Positions 21,640-32,132 of a DNA stretch of 64,000 bases are shown piece by piece (within the stretch, counting starts at the first letter, position 1; each line of letters opens with the position of its first letter). Under the pieces are notes generated by a model. That model made no database searches and was not told the DNA's origin. It saw only the letters and a list, made by a program, of their open reading frames with translations. Source of the DNA: Ascaphus truei (lineage: Eukaryota; Chordata; Amphibia; Anura; Ascaphidae); contig CM071568.1 of assembly GCA_036426205.1 (NCBI GenBank), forward strand, positions 119,357,745 through 119,421,744. The letters are read 5' to 3'. The position numbers were made by a program, and so were the translations under genes.

Positions 21640-22865
21640 AGTTGTGCGGCACTGCTGTGGGGTCCCGGTTTGCGCCCAGTTTTGCTAACATCTTCATGGG
21701 AGATTAGGAGGACAACACCATATGGTCCAACCATCCGTTTGGCGCAAACCTGGTCTCCTGGCATCGCTACATTGATGACGTGCTTTTCCTATGGAAAGGG
21801 AGCGAAGAGGGACTAAGGGACTTCATTAACTATATAAATACAAACAAGGTCAACCTGGAGTTTACGTCAGAGCATAGTAGAGAGACGATTATTTTTTCAT
21901 ATCTGACCATCTATATAGATAATAATAAAATTAAAACAAATTTTTTTTTTAAACCCAAGGATGCAAATAATTTTTTATTGATCTCCAGTTGCCACCACCC
22001 ACAGTGGCTTAAAAACATCCCATAAGGTCAGTTCCGTAGAATCAAGAGAAATTGTTCGGACACCGAGGTATTCCAGAAACAGATTCAAGTATTACAGGGG
22101 AGGTTTTTGGAAAGAGGATATCAATCCGAGTTAGTGGACACAGCAGTTAAAAAGATTGAATTAATCCCAAGAGATGATTTATTGAAAACAACAAGAAAAA
22201 AGAAAGACGTTGGTTTCAATACTTCTTTTATTAAAAGATATAGCACCGACACAATGAAAGTTAGAGACTTCATAAAAAAACACTGGCATGTAGTACAGAT
22301 GGACCCTATTTTAAGAGAACATATCCCCATGTCACCAAGAGTCATCTTTAAAAGGGCGCCTTGTATTAAAACCAAATAGAAATAACAACAGTGGGGAAGA
22401 ATTGATTATCCCCCCCCCCCAGTTGGTTTCTTCAGCTGCCTTGGTTGCAAGGCCTGCAAACAAGTAACAAAGGGAGATAAGACAGACTTTATCTCCAACA
22501 TTACTAAAGAGAGTTTTAAAATTAAACAAATGATTAATTGCCGTACGGAGTTTGTCGTCTACCTGCTTGTCTGCCCCTGTGGACTCCAGTACGTGGGCCG
22601 CAATTCAAGACCTTAGAGAGTCCGCGTGCTGATGCACATGGGAAACATACGAAAACAGGTCATGACGCATAGTGTATCTAGACACTTCAGCTTGTTCCAT
22701 GAAGGGAACCCAGATGGCCTTAGCTACAAGGGAATAGAGAGAGTGGATGCACATTGGAGAGGTGGCGACAGACTCCAGAAATTGTGCCAGCGTGAGACAT
22801 ACTGGATATATTGATTGAAAACACTGACCCCCAAAAGGGTTAAATAAAGACATAGACCTGGGGGC
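21640..22865 (+). pseudogene. PLE reverse transcriptase and GIY-YIG endonuclease (decayed)
   Basis: The RT part shows a degraded GSRFAPSFANIFMG motif and then RYIDDVLFLW, the catalytic D-D box (21766-21795), followed by the conserved RFLERGYQSELVDTA stretch near 22110-22150. The nuclease part opens with FVVYLLVCPCGLQYVGR (22548-22600), the GIY-YIG signature, and ends near ETYWIY. A C-x2-C pair (CLGCKAC) precedes it, as in other PLEs. Lesions: frameshifts near 21710, a stop after KNIP near 22023, a TAG near 22614 and a TGA near 22813. The protein would have copied RNA and nicked target DNA; this copy is dead. Confidence 0.7.
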
Positions 22866-23507
22866 CTTTGTTTAGTCGCCAGTATGCCTCACCATTCTAT
22901 CACGTTTAAAAACTTTATAGTTTCAGTGTTTAATGGTTCCTTTTTCCATATATTTTGAGTTATCTCCATTCATCATAGATTTGATTTTTTCTTATCTTTA
23001 ATCACTCATTGTCAAATCAATAACTTTTATTTTATGCTTTTCCCTCCCCCTTTTTGTGTTCTAGATTACTATACTTTGTAGCACCAAATTTTTTTGCACT
23101 TATATGAACTATTGATATTGGATAGGTCTGAAACTTTGCAGGCCTTATTCATTGATTGGCCATTGAGATCATAATGCTTTTTAATTTTTTTTTTAATTTT
23201 AAAATATTTTTTTTTTAATCTTGTCTTATTGGATGGTATATAATGTTTTACCTTAGCATAATTCATTAGTATGTCATCTTATGGATATTTTTTTACCACA
23301 ATTGATATAATATATAGTCTGAATTTATTTATATGCATTCACCCTTATCTATAGTCACTTTACACCCACTTTTTTCAATAAGCATCTACACTAAGGGTTT
23401 ATGGCTACCACTACGCCATCATTTAATTATCATGTTTTGAATAATATTGAATTTCTGTATATGTATTGATTATTTCGTTTGTTTTATATTTTTATTTCAA
23501 ATTACAA

Positions 23508-25030
23508 TTTTTTGTATAAAAGTGGTTTTAAATAATATTAATTAAATCTATGTCTATATTGAGGGTTATTCACTTAAATCACATTTGGTCCACATTATTA
23601 TCGATAATATAACTCACTTTATCTTTATATCAAGTCACTTCATTTATAAACAATAGGGTTTTTATATCTAAACGACTGCTTTTAAGAGTACTTTGGAGAC
23701 CCAGGGATAGTACTGTACACCACCAGATATTTGTTGTATAACTTTTTTTTTGTATTACTTTGTTTGTTTAATAATTTAATTACACATCGACTGTATAATC
23801 ATTTATTGGGGGACACAGGTTTTCACAATTAGTTTAGTTATGTATTCATTTATTTATTTGTACACAGTTCACATGTCTATTCACTTATTCAGTTTTGTAT
23901 AAATATGCATAATACCATTAGACAACCATTGATTTGGGTTTTAACATCTCGAATCCCAAAACGACCTTTTTAGAATGATTTTAAGCATTTTACACTTAAA
24001 ATTATAGATCGTAGGGAGTGTGCATAGAGGGTAGCATGGGATTGGGTGAGGTTTGTGTATATAACACCAATAGACGGTCCACCCCCATCTACGAACCTGA
24101 GGAAGCCCAAGAAAGGGCGAAACGCTTTGTTCAAAACTCTAAGCCTTTTGAACTAGTCAAGTCTAGTCTTGACTAGGTCACCGTCAAGGAGCAGGGCAAA
24201 GGAGCCAAGCACCATACCCGGACGCGGGTTGAGTGATCTGCACACCACACGCCCTGCAAAAAGATCTCCTAAGGACTGGTTGGCGATTTTATTTCCAGCC
24301 CCTTTGGTGTTAGACCTAAGGGTTTTTTTCTGTTTTTTATATATGTTTTTTAATAAAGCCAATACGTTGTTTGAACTCCGTTTCCAAGTGCATCTGTAAC
24401 TTGGTGCAAGCACACGGAGGAACTACTTTACTTCACTTTGGGGATTGAAAGAAAAGATACCATTCCACGTGTGAGCTCACACATGGCCGTTTGAGTATTG
24501 GAATTTTATCCCCTTATTTACCTAACCCTCATCTCCTTTATTTTAACAGGAGTATCCCTTGCATTTATATTATTTGGATGCGGAGAGGATAGAGATACTC
24601 CCTCAAGATTGCACTCACATCTGCCCGTGTGAGTGTTTGCAGCATTTTTTTCTGCTTTTTATATACTCCCTTTACCTTTTGAAATTAAACATTGATCTTT
24701 TGAAACTGTATTGTCCCTAAACATTCTGTGTTGTCCATTTATTTGGAGGGGAACTTCGCATTTAACGGTAGCCGGGTATCTGAAGAATCCATCATCAAGA
24801 TCCAAAGAAAAGAAACTTCGCACCAGGAGAACCCAGATGAAAGAAAGAAAAGGAACCTTGATGTCACAGCATTTACACAAGGCCGTGTAAGTGTTTTTGT
24901 TATCACACACTCTACCGTCACCACGTTTATTAGCCCAGGAACTTATATTCCCGAGCTAAATAACTTACATTCCCGAGCTAAATAATTTGTTACCATTTAG
25001 TATACCTCAACCTGTGCTCCCCCTTTTTTC
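23508..25030 (+). repeat. PLE pseudo-LTR
   Basis: Repeats the minus-strand 8290-9780. It contains the hammerhead-like core and a short coding-looking segment (24728-24985) equivalent to the start of the PLE ORF in the other copy. The two copies diverge after TTTGTCTCCA near 25045. Confidence 0.65.
24097..24123 (+). ncRNA. Hammerhead-ribozyme-like core in PLE pseudo-LTR (copy 2)
   Basis: CTGAGGA, A, GCCC, AAGAAA, GGGC, GAAAC on the plus strand, identical to the core at 9166-9192 although flanks differ (for example CGCTTTGTTC here against CGCATTTTTC there). Conservation of stem II and core between diverged copies favours a functional RNA. The single-base insertion before stem II and unclear stems I and III leave doubt. 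Confidence 0.4.
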
Positions 25031-25577
25031 TCTTTTGTCTCCATATTTTCTAAGGATCCTAGATAGATCCTTCTTGGGGTTGTTTGAGTCATAGAAAGAG
25101 ACTAAGAAGCAGATGGGAACCTTGTAGGATTTATGAGTTTGTGTTGTTCTGAAAAGAACAAGTGATTCCCCCTATACTGCTGCGGCCCATTTTATTTTAA
25201 ACATCACCGCATTTTTCCTGGATTTTTTTTCGAATGTGACGCACTTAACCGGGTGCATGCCGCATTCATGTTGCGTTCTCAGCTACGGGTTATGCGTGGG
25301 TCATGCGCGTTCATGCGTTTATTGAGAATGGTTCGGATTTAATAGGTTGCAATTCTTCGCTTGTCCGCCAGATGGCAGATATTCATGAATTGTAATGCGC
25401 ATGCGCTTCAGTAATGTGTCGACTTGCAGGTGTTTCGTTTAAAAAAGATACCACAGTGGGCTATTGTAAATTGGCCTTGGGACTGAAGGAAGAGGTTACA
25501 ATAATGTATCAATTAAGGCTTTTCATATTAAAGAAAGACAAAGACCAGTTTCTGTTATTCTCCAGAGACCCGCCACC

Positions 25578-26181
25578 ATGAGTGTTCAAGTGCAGCCCGT
25601 TTTCCAAAAACCCGACAGAACTTACGCGTATTTGATATGGGCCGCGATTAATGCAACAGATGATAAGATGGCAACAGTTGTTCAAATTTATCAGTATTTT
25701 ATCGAAAACTATGACTTTTACAAATTTTCGCCAGCTCCTCATGTGTGGAAGCGTGCAATAAGGAAAAGGTTATGTAGCGATCCATGTTTTTATCGTATTG
25801 ATCCCGAATTTATTGGAGGGTATTGGTGTGTATCACCGGCTTTTTTTCTGTATCTGTGATCATGCAGACGGCAAAAGGCGAAAGGTTGTGTTACAACAAA
25901 CTAAGAAACGACAGTCGCTGGCAAGCAATGTGCCAGCACCGGCTTCCAATAACGGTCCCACTGTCAGTGACAACCCTTGCTGTCTGTCCACGCACGGATA
26001 CCTGCAGCCTGAGCCAGATTTCGCATGCAGTTTCGAGCAAGCTTGCATGTACCTAAGCGATTTCCAGCCTCATCAGCTTACTACAGGTGTAGTAGTCCCG
26101 CTGCCAACTGTCAACGTGCATGATCAAGAACACTGGACTGGCAGTGGCCCGGCGCCAGCTGATTGGGAAAGTCTATGGTGA
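25578..26181 (+). pseudogene. Forkhead-like winged-helix protein, copy B (one frameshift)
   Basis: Starts MSVQVQPVFQKPDR at 25578, with the same forkhead-like domain as copy A (IYQYFIENYDFY, WKRAIRKRL, CFYRI, GGYW). About eight of the first ~90 residues differ from copy A, and the recognition helix WKRAIRKRL is identical. A run of seven T near 25845 puts the frame off by one base after VSPAF. The rest continues in another frame to the shared ending WESLW at 26178, followed by GTGAGTAA. Apart from this shift the gene is complete, and copy A has the correct length at that site. It probably encoded ~200 residues in the nucleus. Confidence 0.6.
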
Positions 26182-27230
26182 GTAATGTTGCCAATTTTTT
26201 TTATTTTGAATATATTGGTGCGATTCAAAAGTCAAGTGATTCTCCTGTAAGCAATATCATTGGCTGAGCGGCTTCTTCAGTAGATACTGCACAATTGGTG
26301 AAAAGCTAGGCGCATGCGCATTGGAACCTTCTTGAAACGCATATGCATGTCATCACATCGATGGTAGGCGCATGCACATGTGAACAGGAGATGCCCCCCG
26401 AGAAAATTATTGGTGGGACTGACTGTGGGAACTTCTTTAGAGGACTGACTGACCATTACAGTATAACTTTTACTTTTGATTTTCCTCAGAAAAGAAAATG
26501 AACGGCAAATGGAGGGATTTCGATGGATAATATCGCTTTGTGTAACAATGCCTGCACATTGCTGAATCGGATTTTAAAAACCACGTACCGGAGTCTACAG
26601 TTTTGTGGCCGTTGTTATTGATTAGGATAGAATACCTGAAACAGTATGCTGATGTTTTCCGACCGTACAGTATACAATAGAGTTTTTTTTATATATACTG
26701 TGTAATAAACCCGAAAAAATAAAAAGTATGCATTTATTCTACATGTATTACAGTACATACAGTATGTGTCTTCTATACAGTAACAGTACATACTGTACAG
26801 TACAGTATGTGTTTTGTATTTTTTTTTAATACTCTTGTGATGTGCAGTACTGAGCATGCCTACAGTATGCCTGGACAGTAGTGTACATTCTAGAAACACT
26901 GTATTTTGTTACAGTATCAAAGGAGCCAATGGAACAATTTAAAACAAATCAGCATGTTTTTTTATTGGTGGAGTAAGTACAAAAACATTTATTTACAAAT
27001 ACTGTACAATGTAAAAACATTTTAAGTGCACAACAATTCAAAACATCAACAGGTGTATGGTTTACTGCTAGTGAAAACATTTACAGTATGTACAGAAAGT
27101 AAAAACATTAGCAATCAGTCAGTATGGTTTACAGTCACGTTATTAAAAAAAATTCTTTATTCATAAAATATACAAAACGCAACATCTCCTTTATTAAAGT
27201 ACGGCAAGTCAAAACATTTACAGTGGGATG
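26182..27230. other. Intergenic part of copy B
   Basis: Inverted match to 19560-20560 of copy A. Contains TTTTCCTCAG near 26480, a splice-acceptor-like site in the same place as in copy A. No protein recognised. Confidence 0.4.
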
Positions 27231-27249
27231 GCAGAACAGTCAGTCAGAC

Positions 27250-27350
27250 ATGCAAAACTCCAGTCCTTGAGGGCCGCAAACAAGCCCGGTTTTCAGGACA
27301 ACCTTGAAAAACGGGCCTGTTTGCGGCCCTCGGGGACTGGAATTGTGCAG
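27250..27350. repeat. GC-rich hairpin repeat
   Basis: Two opposed arms: GTCCTTGAGGGCCGCAAACA near 27262 and TGTTTGCGGCCCTCGGGGAC near 27320, which pair with few mismatches around a short TTTTCAGGACAACC loop region. A second copy is at 27595-27685, and half-copies are at 19050-19130 and 19410-19485. It resembles the short hairpin MITEs common in amphibian genomes. Confidence 0.65.
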
Positions 27351-27594
27351 GCCTTGTGTACAGTAAATACAAACATTTATTTATTAATACAAGTTAAAAC
27401 ACACAACATCTCCTTTATTTAAGTACAGCAGGTCAAAACATGTATAGTACAGCACAACATTATGGTCTTACCTGTTTTAAAAAAATATATTTATTCATAA
27501 AATATACAAAACGCAACATCTCCTTTATTAAAGAACGGCAAGTCAAAACATTTACAGTGGGATGGTGCGCAGAACAGTCAATCAGGCCTGCACT

Positions 27595-27685
27595 ACTACA
27601 GTCCTCGAGGGCCAAAAACAGGCCCGGTTTTCAGGACAACCTTGAAAACCGGGCCTGTTTGCGGCCCTCCGGGACTGGAACAAAA
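27595..27685. repeat. GC-rich hairpin repeat, second copy
   Basis: Same opposed arms as 27250-27350 (GTCCTCGAGGGCC ... GGCCCTCCGGGACTGG). It sits in the second unit of the tandem duplication that follows the BEN-like gene in copy B. Confidence 0.65.
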
Positions 27686-27716
27686 CATCTACCAAACATT
27701 TACAACAGTTGAACAC

Positions 27717-28814
27717 TCACGCAAATTCGTACCCCACCAGATTGTCCTTCCATGGCCGATGCCTTGCATGGCGCAAAATGCCATTAATGCAGTCTCGAAC
27801 GCCTTTCAGTACAGTATCTGTAATTGAAAAATAGCGCCGCAATTCATCCAGAATGGTCTTTCTTAAATTGTCAGGAAGCGCCTTTTTTAGGCGATTTACT
27901 TCGTAGTTCACTTTGAAGGCACACTCGCAGTACATCAAGTAGGACACATGGTGCTTAAATAGTAACAAGGCATACTTGTGGGGTGCACCAGCAGTCATCA
28001 CCCTATACTTCTCCCTGAGTGCCGATGGCAAATCGCGCAGGATGATGTCGGGCACCGTCTCGATGCGAGCGAATGTAGGTGTTCTTCTGTGAGCGGGTGT
28101 GCTTGTGGCGGCGGGCGAGGGTAGGTTGTCTGGGAGGAAGCTTTCCTCCTGTCTTGGTCGCTGTGTTGTCTCCTGGCGTGGTCTTGACGGGGTTGTCATG
28201 TTATCCTCCTCCTCAACGGTATTCATGTACACAAAATCTTCTCGTGGAGGGGATGCGCTTGGTGATGGAAGGTGGTCGATGCTCCCATCCATCACATCCA
28301 TGCCACCCTCCTGCTCCAGCGTTGGGGATACAGAGGCATGGACACAGAGCAAATTATGTATCCCCGCTATGTCACCCTCTATCTTCTCCATCCGTTGATC
28401 CATATTTAGCATCCGTTGTTTTGCCATATTTAGCATGGTCTCTAGAAGCAGATCTATCTTTGCCAGCACAATAGAGTTCCCGGGGATATCCACACTTATC
28501 CCATTCAGCATCCGGTCTAACAAGCTGGTTCTTGTGCATGGCGTGCTGCGGACATCTGAGTTGATGGGTGCTACGTAGGATGAGATGGGGGTTCCATGGA
28601 GAGAAGCGGCAGCATCGTCGAAGAAGGATGGAGGCACCAGCGGCAGCGTCGTCGAATAGAACTGGCGAAGATGGCCTGTGGGTTTCCGGGAGGGCATCGG
28701 CAGAGTCGAGGACGAGTAGTGGAGAAGACGGGCTGAAGATTTCCGGGAGAGCGGCGGCAGAGTCGTGAGCGTATAGGAGGAAGTGGTCTGCGGTTTCAAT
28801 GTGTTTGCTGCCAT
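27717..28814 (-). CDS. BEN-like domain protein of the giant element, copy B (long open frame)
   Basis: 365 codons, open. Residues ~115-157 form a coiled coil (LLLETMLN, MDQRMEKIE). Residues ~160-265 are P, S and T rich. Residues ~270-350 are the BEN-like domain: KYALLLFKHHVSYLMY, then KKALPDNLRKTILDELRRYF, then VRDCINGILRH. The pattern of hydrophobics, KALP, NLRKTI and the INxxLR ending fits BEN domains. Fragments of the same family occur at 47782-48085 and 62565-63300. The first ~60 residues are probably out of the ancestral frame: copy A uses another frame there, and an upstream ATG at 29032 (MDHPRFYRRR) marks the likely original start. The role is unknown; DNA or chromatin binding is inferred. 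Confidence 0.55.
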   Translation of the reverse strand: MAANTLKPQTTSSYTLTTLPPLSRKSSARLLHYSSSTLPMPSRKPTGHLRQFYSTTLPLVPPSFFDDAAASLHGTPISSYVAPINSDVRSTPCTRTSLLDRMLNGISVDIPGNSIVLAKIDLLLETMLNMAKQRMLNMDQRMEKIEGDIAGIHNLLCVHASVSPTLEQEGGMDVMDGSIDHLPSPSASPPREDFVYMNTVEEEDNMTTPSRPRQETTQRPRQEESFLPDNLPSPAATSTPAHRRTPTFARIETVPDIILRDLPSALREKYRVMTAGAPHKYALLLFKHHVSYLMYCECAFKVNYEVNRLKKALPDNLRKTILDELRRYFSITDTVLKGVRDCINGILRHARHRPWKDNLVGYEFA

Positions 28815-29032
28815 TTGTTTTGCGTTGAGTGTTCATCACCGTATTTCTTCTTGACTTCTTCTTGGTCTATTAAAACCATTAGCCTTTGGAGTCAGCAGAA
28901 GCTTTTCTTTGTTGGCCATAGCCTGTCGCTTTGGCCTTGGCGTGGAAACGGCTGCCCCTTCCACTTTTTCTGCATGACAGGCACGGCAGAGGCAAGTGGG
29001 TTCCTGCGTCTGTAGAATCGGGGGTGATCCAT
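28815..29032 (-). pseudogene. 5' part of BEN-like gene, copy B, out of frame
   Basis: Minus strand from ATG at 29032: MDHPRFYRRRNPLASAVPVM and on, a basic stretch equal to the start of the copy A gene at 14432. It ends at a stop near 28892 instead of running into the long frame that begins at 28814, so at least one shift separates them. Confidence 0.45.
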
Positions 29033-29965
29033 GGAAACAGATGGCACAATGCAGTATCTGGACAAGGGCAAGTTCAGATAAAGATCATCGAGTGGTGGGC
29101 TATGCAAAGTGTGTAACCTTTTATGCATGGTGACGAGGTACAAGTGTTGAAAGTGGGCATACTCTAATGTGAGTCATTACAGTATAAATACACCGTCCAT
29201 TTTGTGGATTCACTGCACATTGAATACACATCGACTAAACATTGAATATACATTCTTGTGTTTGTATTTCTTTCTACTCGCAGCAATGCCTGTTAAAAAG
29301 ATTTCAAAGGAGCTCAGCATGCGAATTAAGGAGATGTACACGAGCGGACACCAAATTGCTGCTATCCAATGCTGGTTAGCTACTTCTGGCATCATTGTGC
29401 CAGCAACCACCGTGAGCCATCATGCACATGGAAAAAGCAGAGAACGCAAAAGGACACCAACGGGAACTAACACGTAAGTTTATTTATATAACTAAATTTA
29501 TGTATTTTTTTATCAAATATTGTACTGTAGATCTACTAGTGTACTGTAATAGTGTACTGTAGATGTACTGTTTCTAATTTTATAGTTATTTCGAGATATT
29601 ACTACAGTATAGCAACGGTATATGTATATTTTTTATATTGCTGCATATTAATAGAACAATATATTGTGTACTGTAGATCTACTGTATCTAATATTTTAGT
29701 TATTTTGGTATATTTATATTACCACAGTATATATATTTTTTATATTGCTGCATATTTATAAAACAATATATTGTGTACTGTAGATCTAATGTATCTAATT
29801 TTATAGTTATTTCGGTATATTTATACAGTATAGCAACAGTACATATATTTTTTATATTGCTGCATATTTATAGAACAATATCACATTGTTTACTATTTGT
29901 ACACCAAATGATGTGCTGTGCTTGTGGCCTACTGCACTGTAACTTACCGGTTTGTTTTTCTGTAA

Positions 29966-31829
29966 AAAAAATGTTTGAAGTCTGAACATGGTTTTAACAG
30001 CCAATCAGGTGGCTGTTACCCATTTTGAGGCTAAATGTGACGTCACAAGCCCTATTTAAGGCCGTGACGCCTCATTTGAGCCCAAGATGCCGACGAGACC
30101 GCATCGGTGGGGATTTAACATGGGGTATTTTGGATTGACAGATGAAGAAAGAAGATAAAGAAGATTAAGAAATGGTTACAGATGAAGATAGAAGGTGATT
30201 AAAGAAAGAAAAAAGAAGATTGGGGTACCTGACTGGATCTTCATGGCGGATGGCATCGGATGCTGTTGGAGGCCTTCAAGGTACGTGAGCTTCCAGTTAC
30301 CCCGGGAGTCGGAGGGCCACCGCTTCTAATGGTAAGTAATATATTCAATGTTTGTAATTGTCTCTTTTTACAGGTTTAGTCTTTGGATGTGTTTTTTTTA
30401 TTTTTTTGGGGGAGGCACATTGACTGATAATATATTAATCTGTACCTCTTTAGGGTACAGATTAATACATTATTATGACAATATTTAGGGGGCATTTCTC
30501 GCTTGTTATTGCTGTGGCTTTTTTTCATTGCAGTTTATTATGTGGATGTGATTGTTTGTTCATGCTTAATGTAATAAAAGGTTTGCGATTGGTGTTCGCT
30601 TGTACTTAATGTTATATTATGTTAGCTAATGTGTTTTATGGTTGCTTCAGAGATTGTTTTAATTTATTTCTTTGTCTTTTAATGGTTACATTCATTAATG
30701 TTGGAGTCATTCATTGTTTGGATTGGTTAGTGTTACTATTCTTTTTGAGTTGGTTTAAAAATTATTTGGTTTGATTGTGTAATGGTTTAATTAATTCATT
30801 GTTGATGTTGTAATTGCTTCTATTGATTGGATTAGCTGGCTACTGTTTTTATTTAATGAAGTGTGTTTTTTTGGAGTTTAGTTAGGTTTTATTATTGTGT
30901 GTCTGGTGTATTAAGGTGTTGTAATTAAGGTGCCCATTGAGTGCTATAGAGGCTTATCATGCCCATATTATTATTATATGGATATAATGTACCACTATAC
31001 TACTCAATGGCTACAGGGTGGGTATAGTCAGTCAGGGGTGGGTGCTTAGGCCTCACGGGTGGGTGAAGGGGGTATTAGCCCTAAGGATGGGTGTTTAAAC
31101 CTTGCGGATGGCTAGCGGTTGGGTTAACCCCTTTATTACCTTAGCGGTATTAACCGCTACAGTAAAGAAGGGGTTAACTCCCCCCGCAACCCCCCTGCAA
31201 GGCCTAAACAGCCACTAAGGGCCAAATTCCAACCTTCACCCATCCTCGCTAGCCACAGTATTGTATTGTATTGTTTTGTATGTCTCTTACAGTAAACCTA
31301 GCACGGGTGTTTAACCCCATCATTGCCTTAGCGGTTAGCCGCTAAGGTAATGAAGTTGCTGTACATGCATTTTTCCTGCCTCGAATGCATGCCGGGGTGG
31401 TCCGGAGCTGCTATTAATGGCTATCAGCTCCGGAGACCCCCGGCATCAATCCGAGGCAGGAAAGGGGCCTGATTTTTTCTAAGTCCCGACACATCGCAGC
31501 TCATCGAGGCCATCTCCCCACCAATTTACCAAAAAGTTTGTGGTGTATTGGATTTGGGGAGAAGAACGCCTTTTAGGGCTGCGGTGGGCTGCGATAGGCC
31601 GCGACAGCCGACTCGCGGGTCTCTGAATCGCGCGAGTTTATCAACCCTCTGAAAATGGTCGATAAGCGCTGATCGCCGCTCAGTTGGCGATTTTCTGTGG
31701 GTGATAAAATTTTGCGTCGATACAGGCTGTTATCGAGCACTTATTGAGGCTTTCTGAATACGAGTAGCCATTTTGGTCGATAAGTACTCGATTAGGGCCT
31801 TATCGAGGCTTTCTGAATAAGGCCCTAAG
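29966..31829. mobile_element. Foreign segment replacing transposase exons 2-4 in copy B
   Basis: Homology with copy A stops near 29965 and resumes at TAAGTGCGGTAACCG (31830). The segment holds a promoter-like block, a short ORF, and palindromic sequence with the AGCGGTATTAACCGCT motif (31140-31165, 31330-31350), a family also seen at 50150-50850. The last 30 bases pair as GGGCCTTAT...ATAAGGCCC. It is probably one or more non-autonomous transposons that entered together with a deletion. Class not determined. Confidence 0.45.
29999..30060 (+). promoter_or_regulatory. Promoter-like block: CCAAT, CRE and TATA-like boxes
   Basis: GCCAATCA at 29999-30006, TGACGTCA (a perfect cAMP-response-element palindrome) at 30038-30045, and TATTTAAG at 30053-30060. 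An ATG follows near 30086 (MPTRPHRWGFNMGYFGL, 23 codons to a stop), and a GTACGTGAG donor-like site lies near 30281. The spacing fits a polymerase II promoter with a first exon, probably belonging to a transposon. Confidence 0.45.
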
Positions 31830-32132
31830 TGCGGTAACCGTGTCTCATTTTTTTCCCACTGTTTTTACTGTGTACTGTATCTCTTAAACTAATTGTCCTT
31901 TTTTTCCAATGACAGATCGCCAGACGTCAATCCAATCGAAATGATCTGGCATCAGCTGAAGGACCATATTCGGAAAGTGGTGAAACCTTCAAAAAAGGAT
32001 GAGTTGGCGAAAGGCATACTGAGTTTTTGGAAAGATGTACTCACCGTGGAACGCTGCAATAAATATATTGACCAAATTGAGACTGTGTTGCCCATTGTGA
32101 TCGCGCGTAATGGGCAAGCATCAGGAAGGTAG

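Larger units (their letters stand above)
21625..25100 (+). mobile_element. Penelope-like element, 5' truncated, between copies A and B
   Basis: From the 5' side: reverse-transcriptase C-terminal half (about 21650-22375), GIY-YIG endonuclease (about 22530-22865), AT-rich spacer (22870-23500), then a pseudo-LTR (23508-25030) that repeats the minus-strand copy at 8290-9780. The order RT, then GIY-YIG nuclease, then terminal repeat is diagnostic for Penelope-like elements. The RT N-terminal motifs are absent, so the copy is cut at the 5' side. It fills the 3.6-kb spacer of the A/B inverted pair. Confidence 0.7.
29286..32132 (+). pseudogene. Tc1-type transposase, copy B (exons 1 and 5 only)
   Basis: Exon 1, 29286-29473: MPVKKISKELSMR..., helix-turn-helix, with a GTAAGT donor. 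Exon 5, 31916-32132: SPDVNPIEMIWHQLKDHIRK... ending ARNGQASGR and a stop. Exon 5 is free of the TAA stop seen in copy A (KPSKKDELAKG here). Exons 2-4, with the first two catalytic aspartates, have been replaced by 29966-31829. The two copies together define the full domain order, but neither could make active protein. Confidence 0.65.
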
